From: an uncultured Flavobacteriales bacterium
Lineage (GTDB): Bacteria > Bacteroidota > Bacteroidia > Flavobacteriales_D > Sanyastnellaceae
Assembly (NCBI GenBank): GCA_913057815.1
Contig: CAJXOV010000131.1
Span: forward strand, 1-6,457
Length of the DNA: 6,457 bases
Direction of reading: 5' to 3'
The notes under the pieces were generated by a model that did no database searches, was not told the DNA's origin, and saw only the letters and a program-made list of their open reading frames with translations. How positions within the stretch are numbered: the first letter of the stretch is position 1; each line of letters begins with the position of its first letter. Of this stretch, positions 1 through 6,380 are shown piece by piece. The translations under genes and the position numbers were made by a program.

Positions 1-33
1 TCTCGTGGGCTCGGAGATGTGTATAAGAGACAG
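1..33. other. Nextera transposase adapter left at the contig end (not genomic)
   Basis: The first 33 bases match the Illumina Nextera read-2 adapter without its first G, ending in the 19-base Tn5 mosaic end (positions 15-33, finishing AGAGACAG). This is library sequence that was not trimmed before assembly. Translated from position 5 it gives the peptide MGSEMCIRD, which then runs into genuine coding sequence, so any gene call starting at 5 has a false N-terminus. Genomic sequence starts at 34. The identification comes from recall of the adapter sequence and is close to certain because the match is complete. Confidence 0.97.
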
Positions 34-34
34 G

Positions 35-1660
35 TTAAGACCTATTATAAAAGAGGGTGTAGAAAAGTGGAATATGGCTTTCGAGAAGTCAGGATTTAAA
101 AATGCTGTAGTAGTTAAAATTCAGCCAGATGATGCCACATGGGATGCTGGTGATATTAGATATAACGTGTTAAGATGGACTTCTTCTCCTAATCCTCCTT
201 TCGGTGGTTATGGACCTAGCTTCGTAAACCCTAGAACAGGACAGATTTTGGGAGCAGACGTGATGTTAGAATATGTGTATGTGTTAGGAAGATTGAAGAT
301 GGAAGAGATTTTCGATATAGCTGGAGTAGGAAATTCTTTTGAAGAAGAAAAGGCTGTGGCTTTTTACGGAATGGAACATGATCATAAGTTATGTGAAGCT
401 GGTGCCATCATGTCTGAGCAAGTTTTATTCGGACAGAATGCTATGGCACTTTCAAGTATTTCGGATATAGATAAGGATAGATTTCTAGTAGAATCTATTC
501 AGAGATTGGTTCTTCATGAAGTAGGACATACTCTAGGGTTAAACCATAATATGAAAGGAAGTTCTATTCAGTCTGTTGAAGATTTGAAGAATATGGATAA
601 GATGCTGAAAGAAGGAATGTGTAATTCTGTAATGGAGTATCCAGCTATGAATTTCGCTGTTAATCCTGAAGAACAAGCACTTTTTTATGATTCTAAACCT
701 GGAGCCTATGATAACTGGGCAGTAAAGTTTGGTTACTCGCAGGGATTAGATAATCCTGAAGCTGAAGAAATGAGATTACAGAAAATCCTCAGCAAGTCTG
801 GTGATCCAATGCTCGTTTTCGGTAATGATGGAGATGATATGAGATCTGCAGGAAAAGCCATAGATCCTATGGTGAACATCTACGACCTTAGTAGTGATCC
901 TGTAGCTTACGGAGTAGACAGAATAAAATTAGTAGAAGACAGATTGATGCCAGATCTTTTAGAGAGATTTACTGAGCCAGGAGAAAGCCATATGTCTTTA
1001 AGAAATGCTTATTTGTCATTGACTGGAGAAAAGGCACGTCAGTTAATAGTAATCAGCAAGCATGTAGGAGGTATATCTGTTAGCCGAACTATTGATGGTG
1101 ATGGAATAGACATAGATCCTTTTACACCTTTATCTAAAGAAGATCAAATAGCGGCTATGGATGCACTTAACAAATACGCTTTTGCTCCTGATGCTTGGGA
1201 TATGGATGATGAATTGTTAAGACATCTTCAAATGCAGAGAAGAGGATTTAATCAGCCTTATGGAGGAGAAGATCCTAGGATTCATTACAGAATTCTGAAT
1301 TTTCAGAATGCGGTATTAAGGCACCTAGTTCACCCAAATGTTCTAATGAGAATTACAGATTCTGAACAATATGGGAATGAGTATGGATTAGCTGAATACA
1401 TGGATGATCTTACAGATGCGATTTTTAAAGCAGATAATGATAAATCAGTAAACAGTATTAGACAGAACTTACAGTTACTCTACACAAAGAAACTAGCGAG
1501 TTATTTAGCAGCTAAAAAGGCACTTCCTAGTACGAAATCAATGGCTCTATATGAATTGAATAGAATCAAAAGTTTTGCGAAGTCTAAAGCAGGTGATGTG
1601 AGTACTAAGGCTCACAGACAACATTTGACTCTTATAATAGAAAAAGCACTCGAGAACTAA
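35..1660 (+). CDS. Zinc-dependent metalloprotease (met-zincin, DUF5117/DUF4953 family), 5'-truncated
   Basis: This is the C-terminal part of a secreted or periplasmic-type zinc endopeptidase. The zinc site HEVGHTLGLNHN lies at 515-550 (HExxHxxGxxH, three His ligands and the catalytic Glu), and the Met-turn CNSVMEY follows at 620-640. Together these mark a metzincin. The stretch GDIRYNVLRW (from 149) and the following NPPFGGYGPSFVNPRTGQ are typical of Bacteroidota proteins annotated as zinc-dependent metalloprotease with DUF5117/DUF4953 (family recalled, not searched). Such proteins are usually about 800-860 residues with a signal peptide and N-terminal domains. Only about 541 genomic codons remain, so those parts lie beyond the contig end. 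The frame is open from the first genomic base and the codon at 32-34 is half adapter. The stop is TAA at 1658-1660, followed by a hairpin terminator. The natural substrate is unknown. The gene converges on the glycan operon and shows no functional link to it. Confidence 0.9.
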   Translation, partial: LRPIIKEGVEKWNMAFEKSGFKNAVVVKIQPDDATWDAGDIRYNVLRWTSSPNPPFGGYGPSFVNPRTGQILGADVMLEYVYVLGRLKMEEIFDIAGVGNSFEEEKAVAFYGMEHDHKLCEAGAIMSEQVLFGQNAMALSSISDIDKDRFLVESIQRLVLHEVGHTLGLNHNMKGSSIQSVEDLKNMDKMLKEGMCNSVMEYPAMNFAVNPEEQALFYDSKPGAYDNWAVKFGYSQGLDNPEAEEMRLQKILSKSGDPMLVFGNDGDDMRSAGKAIDPMVNIYDLSSDPVAYGVDRIKLVEDRLMPDLLERFTEPGESHMSLRNAYLSLTGEKARQLIVISKHVGGISVSRTIDGDGIDIDPFTPLSKEDQIAAMDALNKYAFAPDAWDMDDELLRHLQMQRRGFNQPYGGEDPRIHYRILNFQNAVLRHLVHPNVLMRITDSEQYGNEYGLAEYMDDLTDAIFKADNDKSVNSIRQNLQLLYTKKLASYLAAKKALPSTKSMALYELNRIKSFAKSKAGDVSTKAHRQHLTLIIEKALEN

Positions 1661-1685
1661 TAGATCTGGTGTTACAAATCATTTT

Positions 1686-1719
1686 AAAAAGCAGTCTTTT
1701 ATAAAGGCTGCTTTTTTTT
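1686..1719. terminator. Intrinsic terminator between convergent genes, probably bidirectional
   Basis: A 14-pair stem with one T-G wobble is formed by 1686-1699 (AAAAAGCAGTCTTT) and 1703-1716 (AAAGGCTGCTTTTT), with loop TAT. On the plus strand it ends in a run of eight T at 1712-1719, giving a clear rho-independent terminator for the metalloprotease, 25 bases after its stop. On the minus strand the stem also ends in five T, so it can serve the flippase operon, whose stop lies 17 bases away. Confidence 0.88.
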
Positions 1720-1735
1720 ATGATATAAGCTGCGG

Positions 1736-3049
1736 TTAGTTGAGCTTACTCACATAAAATCTATAACATACATAATTCACCACTCCTGAAATCCAGATAA
1801 GAATAGTAGTCGCCCATGCAGCTCCTAATATTCCCATTTTTCCTACTAAGAAGTAATTGAGAACCACATTTAACCCAAGCACACCGAAAGAGATATAGGC
1901 ATTCAAATTGGCTTTTCCCACTGCAGAAAGTAAATTTCCAAAAGGAACTCTAAGTGTGAATGCGCCTATAACTGCTAACGCAAAAACAGAGATTAACTCT
2001 CCATTTCCCTGATACTCTTCTCCAAAAACCCAAAGAATCCACTCACCCCCAAAATGAAGAACCGCAGCTACCGCGAGTGAAATAGGGAATAAGAGCTTCA
2101 TAGTGTTGTGTGCATAATCGCTTAGAAATGCTTTGTTCTTGGCGTTCTCAGATACTTTGACAAAATCGGTGGTGATTAAAGCCAGAGGAAGAACAAAGGA
2201 TGCTATAGGAATAATGCTGCAGACTCTATAAATAGCGGTTTGTTCTGATACGTATTTAGCTATATCTTCAGCAGTCTTTAAGCTAACCAATCTGAGTGTT
2301 TCTTCTGAGTCGGAAAGAATGTTACCGATAGTCATAATGTCCACTATGTACATCATTTTAGCTGCTACTGCTCCTATACTTACGAATAAGCCATATTTCC
2401 AAAAGTCTTTAACCTGGATAGGAGAGCTGCTCTTAAACCGAATACTGGATAGATTTAGTTTTTTTAAATAGTAAATGCCTACCAACAAAGGAGCTGCTAC
2501 TAAAGCCCACGCATATCCTGTAGCTCCGTAAACCAAAGCTCCTGAAACGGCTAGAACAAGTAAAAGAGCATTGTACCAGTTTTCACTTTGTGCAAACAGA
2601 TCATTCCTATTTACTAGACGAGTATAATTCCTTACGAATTCTACCAATGTAAATGTGAGGACATGCAAACTTAAAACTACAAGCAAAAATTGAGAATTAG
2701 GTCTATTTATGGTGATTAATGGACTGAAAAGTAGCAAAAGTGCCGATAAAACAGCAGAAAGTATAATTCCTCTGCTAAATGCATAACTGAATAATTGTCT
2801 CTTTTCTTCTTCAGTTTTCAGACGAGATCCGTAGTAGACTAGACTTTGATTAGCGCCAAAACCCATAAATGGAACTAAAAAGCTCACAGCAGTAAATGCA
2901 TACGTAAAATCTCCATAGCTCTCTTGGGTTAGAATTTTGGCCATAGCTATGCTTACTAAAAAACCTATAATCTTAGCCAAAAGCATGGCATTAAAAATCT
3001 TAGCACCACTTCGTTTTAAGAAGTCTGATATGAAGTCCTTTACGTTCAC
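1736..3049 (-). CDS. Polysaccharide flippase (Wzx-like, MATE/MOP superfamily)
   Basis: This 437-residue, highly hydrophobic protein has about twelve predicted membrane segments, roughly at residues 16-38, 44-67, 92-110, 119-141, 158-176, 178-195, 215-237, 271-293, 315-335, 350-368, 383-403 and 408-428. The N-terminus (amphipathic start, then KIIGFLVSIAMAKILTQESY) has the usual layout of polysaccharide export flippases, in which the chain enters the first helix and reaches a short L-x-x-E-x-Y/F-G turn. Such proteins move lipid-linked glycan units across the inner membrane. The start is GTG at 3047-3049. Its G is the last base of the TAG stop of the gene upstream, so the two are probably translationally coupled; no ATG lies close by in frame. 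It is the last gene of the operon. A segment of about 25 polar residues near 246-270 looks longer than I expect between helices 7 and 8. The transported glycan cannot be read from the sequence. Confidence 0.86.
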   Translation of the reverse strand: MNVKDFISDFLKRSGAKIFNAMLLAKIIGFLVSIAMAKILTQESYGDFTYAFTAVSFLVPFMGFGANQSLVYYGSRLKTEEEKRQLFSYAFSRGIILSAVLSALLLLFSPLITINRPNSQFLLVVLSLHVLTFTLVEFVRNYTRLVNRNDLFAQSENWYNALLLVLAVSGALVYGATGYAWALVAAPLLVGIYYLKKLNLSSIRFKSSSPIQVKDFWKYGLFVSIGAVAAKMMYIVDIMTIGNILSDSEETLRLVSLKTAEDIAKYVSEQTAIYRVCSIIPIASFVLPLALITTDFVKVSENAKNKAFLSDYAHNTMKLLFPISLAVAAVLHFGGEWILWVFGEEYQGNGELISVFALAVIGAFTLRVPFGNLLSAVGKANLNAYISFGVLGLNVVLNYFLVGKMGILGAAWATTILIWISGVVNYVCYRFYVSKLN

Positions 3050-4671
3050 TAGTTAAAGTAATTTTTCATCACTGAAAGAACTGTCAATGCCAGAGTTTTC
3101 TCTAGCAAATTTTCTGAATTGAACAAAGTAGAACAAAACCCTTTAAGTTCAGAATCGAAATCTAAACGGTCTATATTTTCGGCATAATAATTATCCCAAT
3201 AATCTCTCAATCCTTCATTGGTTTCATACCAGTGATTTAGCGGATTCATACTTAGTTTCTCTGGATGCTTATTTATCTTTTTGTAATAGATGTTTCTAAG
3301 CTTGTTCTGCACTTTTCCTACAAACATTTCTGGAAAAGAACGCACTTTCCTTCCGTATTCTTCTTGAGGAAACTGCATTACTTCATTATGATACTTCCAT
3401 AGATATTCCCACTGTAGCTTGCCACTTTTTTTCCATAAGTCAGGCATAGAATATGCTAAATCCTGTACTTCTGGATCAGCAAAAGGTGATACGATACATC
3501 CTTTCTTTTGAGCTACAAAACTTCCGGAACTGATCACTCTATACAATCGGTTATTCAAGTAGAACACATCTATGTTTTGATAAAGCTCCATCTCTGCCTT
3601 TAGTTCAGTATTAATAGAGTCAGCAAACATAGAAGAACATAAAAGAGCAGAATATTCGCTTACATTTTGCCATAGACCGAATGCATGTTCGGTGAATATA
3701 GTTCTACCTATTTGTCCAGTATGAATAATAGATTGAGTGGTGCTGGATTGATCTAGAGCATAATTAAAGTGGGCAGAGCTAGCGTAAAAGTTTAATCCAT
3801 CTACAGCCAACGTGTTTTCATCTATGTTTTTAAGATAATCCCCGTTTTCTAAGGATACAAACTCGTAATTTACACCGTAATGGTTGGCTATTTCTTGGCT
3901 AATCCAGTGATCTCTGTAGTCTGTTTGCCCAAAGCATAAAACTGCTTCTTGGGTTATTCCATTTTGTTTGGCTAGGCTTAAATTTTGCCTAGAGTCTAAA
4001 CCTCCACTAAGAAGCTGGAAATTGGAAGTTTCGGGATGTTGATATTGTTCTTTTACCGTATTCAAAAAGCGACTGTGGAGTTCTTCCAAGTAGTCTTTTT
4101 TACTTAATGAAGTAGGAGAGGAGTTCGGTAAGTAGTATCTGTGTATGTGATGTTTACCTGCCTCTATAATTATCTTTTCTCCAGCTCTTAAAAGGTTGAT
4201 TCCGCTTATTACAGTTTGATTCCCAAATACGCCTCCTATGCTAATAAGGCTTCTTAAAGCTAAAGGATTAGGAGTAGATTGAAACCCATTAAACTCGAGT
4301 GCGGCTTGGAGTAACTTTAGGTTATAATGAAAGTAGAGTTTTCCGCGTTGCAACGCATAGAATATTCTCTTCGAGCTTGTTTGATTAGTAGCTATTTCAA
4401 TTCTTTCTGGTGTAATTGTTAAGCTCGAAAATTCACCTTTTAATTCTGATGGGAAATTATCATTTGACTTTTCATAAGATGCCTTAACAGCTAAACCATG
4501 AGACTTCGTGGCAAATTTGTTTTGAAGCTGAGGTAGGTTGTACACATAGCCATCTACTCTAATTGCTGAACTCTCATATTCGATTTTCAATTCAGCTCCC
4601 AAGGGAGATTCTTTGTGAAGAATCTCATGCTTTAGGCTTTCTAACTCAATATGTCCGTAGTAACCTCCCAA
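3049..4671 (-). CDS. Asparagine-synthetase-like amidotransferase with degenerate glutaminase site
   Basis: This 540-residue protein has the two-domain plan of glutamine-dependent asparagine synthetase. Residues 1 to about 125 resemble the Ntn glutaminase domain (start GGYYG; later a KGEFSSL stretch and a KLYFHYNLKLL stretch). The synthetase part carries the ATP-pyrophosphatase loop SGGLDS at residues 222-227 (3991-4008) and the late SPFADPEVQDLAYSMP motif near 395-410. Where family members begin Met-Cys-Gly, with Cys as the glutaminase nucleophile, this one begins Met-Gly-Gly. Glutamine hydrolysis is therefore unlikely, and free ammonia or another amine would be needed. The second active-site loop, usually close to GEGxDE, reads GQIGRT (319-324), so the acceptor is probably not aspartate. 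Between a glycosyltransferase and a flippase, a role in forming an amide on a sugar acid or other glycan precursor is plausible but inferred. The start is TTG at 4669-4671, directly after the in-frame TAA of the gene upstream. It cannot lie further upstream, and starting here aligns GGYYG with the family N-terminus. Confidence 0.85.
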   Translation of the reverse strand: MGGYYGHIELESLKHEILHKESPLGAELKIEYESSAIRVDGYVYNLPQLQNKFATKSHGLAVKASYEKSNDNFPSELKGEFSSLTITPERIEIATNQTSSKRIFYALQRGKLYFHYNLKLLQAALEFNGFQSTPNPLALRSLISIGGVFGNQTVISGINLLRAGEKIIIEAGKHHIHRYYLPNSSPTSLSKKDYLEELHSRFLNTVKEQYQHPETSNFQLLSGGLDSRQNLSLAKQNGITQEAVLCFGQTDYRDHWISQEIANHYGVNYEFVSLENGDYLKNIDENTLAVDGLNFYASSAHFNYALDQSSTTQSIIHTGQIGRTIFTEHAFGLWQNVSEYSALLCSSMFADSINTELKAEMELYQNIDVFYLNNRLYRVISSGSFVAQKKGCIVSPFADPEVQDLAYSMPDLWKKSGKLQWEYLWKYHNEVMQFPQEEYGRKVRSFPEMFVGKVQNKLRNIYYKKINKHPEKLSMNPLNHWYETNEGLRDYWDNYYAENIDRLDFDSELKGFCSTLFNSENLLEKTLALTVLSVMKNYFN

Positions 4672-5805
4672 TTATGTAATCTCGTTATATATTTTAGAAT
4701 AATACTGAGCAATGGCCTTAACAGAAAAGTGCTCATTCACATAGTTATGAAGCCAATTAGGGTCATAGCTACTATGATTACTAAAAACAAACTTCATGGC
4801 TTCCTCTAATTCAAATGAGTTTCCTTTGGTAATTAAAACTCCATGAGCAGGAGTGAGGTGCTCACTAATACCTCCTACATCAGTAGCTATAATAGGAATT
4901 CCAGCAGCATGAGCCTCTGGAATTACGCAAGGCTGGTTTTCATAATTAGAGAACAGGATCAAACAGTGTGAAGAAGCCATTTTGTCAGCAACTTGTTCTA
5001 AAGTTTGCTCTCCTTCAATGGAGAACCTTTCTTCTGGAATTTTTAATTTTTGAGCTAGTTTGAGATAGGTAGATATTTCCCCATCTCCTATGATCTTTAA
5101 ATTGGCAGGCACATCATCCATCACATGGCTAAAAGCTGTGATAATTCCACTTACATTTTTATGGTCATCGACTAATGAACTTACATGTATAAAAGTAAAA
5201 ATACCATCCTTTTTTAATCTTGGTTTGAATAAGTCAGTGTCCACTACATTCGGAACAACAGTATAAGGAGTTTTTAAACCAAATTTATGCATGGCATCTC
5301 CTAGATGAGCCGAAACGGGAACCAACCTTGATGCTTCTTTGGCTACTTTTTTGGAAAAGAATTTTTGAACGTATTTTACCTTCTTAGAGTTGTGATAACC
5401 AGTCCAATGTTCTGTGATTATAAACGGGAGGTTGATAGATTTTTTTAACTGTAAGGCCAATAATCCTGCTCTGTAAAGTACGTTGACATGTACCAAATCA
5501 AATGTGTGAATCTGATCAAGTAATTCGGTTTTCACAACATAGTTGAAAGCCTTTATATATCCACTTCCAGCGATTCCTTTCTTTTGATAATAACAAATGA
5601 TTTCCTTGACTCCTTTTATTTCATATACCTCAATTCTAAAAGGTTCATTCATAGTGATGTCTTTAGCCAAATAGACAACTGTCACCTGATTTTCCGTGGC
5701 TATAGCTTGTGCATGCCGTTGGCAGAAATTCCCGAGTGTATTGTGAGTTTTACTGGGATACCAAGAGGCTAAGAATAAGATATTTTTAGGGATGTGCTTT
5801 TCCAA
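4672..5805 (-). CDS. Glycosyltransferase family 4 (GT-B fold) protein
   Basis: This 377-residue cytoplasmic or membrane-associated glycosyltransferase transfers a sugar from a nucleotide donor, probably to a lipid-linked acceptor. The N-terminal Rossmann half starts at KNILFLASWYPS (residues 7-18), with a glycine-containing region near 21-30 and FDLVHVN at 102-108. The linker VPNVVDTDLFKP (184-195) is typical of GT4. The C-terminal donor half contains KIIGDGE (237-243) and the retaining-enzyme motif EX7E, ENQPCVIPE at 289-297 (4915-4941), followed by AAGIPIIATDVGGISE. Length is normal for the family. The start is TTG at 5803-5805: the frame stays open up to the stop at 5905-5907, but it contains no ATG or GTG, and the first ATG inside the gene (residue 52) would remove the first Rossmann strand. 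It is the first gene of the operon, and its TAA touches the TTG of the amidotransferase-like gene. Donor and acceptor sugars cannot be assigned. Confidence 0.88.
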   Translation of the reverse strand: MEKHIPKNILFLASWYPSKTHNTLGNFCQRHAQAIATENQVTVVYLAKDITMNEPFRIEVYEIKGVKEIICYYQKKGIAGSGYIKAFNYVVKTELLDQIHTFDLVHVNVLYRAGLLALQLKKSINLPFIITEHWTGYHNSKKVKYVQKFFSKKVAKEASRLVPVSAHLGDAMHKFGLKTPYTVVPNVVDTDLFKPRLKKDGIFTFIHVSSLVDDHKNVSGIITAFSHVMDDVPANLKIIGDGEISTYLKLAQKLKIPEERFSIEGEQTLEQVADKMASSHCLILFSNYENQPCVIPEAHAAGIPIIATDVGGISEHLTPAHGVLITKGNSFELEEAMKFVFSNHSSYDPNWLHNYVNEHFSVKAIAQYYSKIYNEIT

Positions 5806-6026
5806 GATGGAGAAATGGTCAATGAAGGTTTTAAGAATAAATTTAAACGGTGAACTTAAGCAAAAATTACGTGTTATTAAATGGAAAACTACTCGTGCAG
5901 GAACTTAAAAGAAGTAAAGATAAAACACCTTGTTTATAGAGGAATAATTTAATCAGAAGAGAAGAAGGATCTAATTATTTCTAATAGAACCATATTCAAA
6001 GTGTTGATTAATAAAATAGAGTGCAC

Positions 6027-6057
6027 AAAAAAAGGCTAGTCATAAGACTAACCTTTT
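6027..6057 (-). terminator. Intrinsic terminator of the tRNA-His transcript
   Basis: On the minus strand a 12-pair stem AAAAGGTTAGTC / GACTAGCCTTTT (one T-G wobble) with loop TTAT is followed by three more T, giving a seven-T run. It begins five bases after the tRNA 3' end. It should end the tRNA transcript before the glycosyltransferase operon, so that operon probably has its own promoter in 5806-6026. Confidence 0.9.
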
Positions 6058-6062
6058 AAGTG

Positions 6063-6137
6063 GGTGAAAGACGGGATTCGAACCCGCGACCCTCGGTACC
6101 ACAAACCGATACTCTAACCAGCTGAGCTACAATCACC
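6063..6137 (-). tRNA. tRNA-His, anticodon GTG
   Basis: The minus strand folds as a full tRNA. The D stem is GCTC/GAGT, the anticodon stem is TCGGT/ACCGA around loop TTGTGGT (anticodon GTG, reading CAC and CAT), the variable region is GGGTC, and the T arm is GCGGG-TTCGAAT-CCCGT. The extra 5' G at -1 (6137), a hallmark of tRNA-His and main identity element for histidyl-tRNA synthetase, faces C73 at 6063. The full 3' CCA is not encoded (C, A, then C follow), so it must be added enzymatically. The acceptor stem is GTGATTG against CTTTCAC: pairs 1-4 and 7 form, but 5-68 and 6-67 are both T opposite T. The rest of the molecule looks functional. Confidence 0.95.
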
Positions 6138-6144
6138 ATATTTT

Positions 6145-6168
6145 CTCATTCTACTCACGTAAAATGAG
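6145..6168 (-). other. Hairpin with GNRA-type tetraloop in the tRNA-His leader
   Basis: On the minus strand CTCATTTTAC and GTAGAATGAG pair over ten bases (one T-G wobble) around the loop GTGA, a GNRA tetraloop closed by C-G. It sits immediately downstream of the predicted -7 element, so the transcript would start close to or just inside it, and it ends seven bases before the tRNA (at G-1). No T run follows, so it is not an intrinsic terminator. It may be a processing or stability element of the precursor; that role is inferred. Confidence 0.6.
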
Positions 6169-6172
6169 AGCG

Positions 6173-6204
6173 CAAAAGTAAATAAAGTTTAGTTGTGATA
6201 ACAA
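6173..6204 (-). promoter_or_regulatory. Bacteroidota-type promoter of tRNA-His (-7 TACTTTTG, -33 TTG)
   Basis: The minus strand reads TACTTTTG at 6180-6173, an exact match to the Bacteroidota -7 consensus TANNTTTG. A TTG at 6204-6202 lies 21 bases upstream, inside the usual spacing for the -33 element. Transcription would start near 6166-6168, about 30 bases before the tRNA. This is also one of the best taxonomic clues in the window. Confidence 0.75.
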
Positions 6205-6380
6205 GGAAGAGGGGAATAAATATTTTTTTCTTTTAGAGGCAATTTTGGGAAACGTAAAGAGCTTATCTCAAAATGATTGAAAATCATGAAAATAAGAACA
6301 TGTAAATGTATAGTGCTATGATTAACAATTCTTTTGGGTATTTCTTAGGCAGAGGTAAACGGTTTCTGGATCATAAAAGT

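Noticed and set aside
5584..5772. Open frame of 62 codons on the plus strand
   Set aside because: It lies wholly antisense within the glycosyltransferase gene, has no recognisable motif, and the minus-strand frame is clearly coding.
5881..5952. Short plus-strand frame ATG GAA AAC TAC ... of 23 codons in the operon leader
   Set aside because: No family resemblance, no promoter or terminator of its own, and it is of a length expected by chance in AT-rich sequence.
6063..6137. tRNA-His as an attachment site for an integrated element carrying the glycan operon
   Set aside because: No direct repeat of the tRNA 3' end, integrase or phage gene is visible in the window.
6273..6287. Inverted repeat ATGATT-GAA-AATCAT downstream of the DinB-like gene, as its terminator
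   Set aside because: The stem is only six AT-rich pairs followed by four T on the minus strand, too weak to call. The rest of 6205-6380 shows no gene or clear signal.
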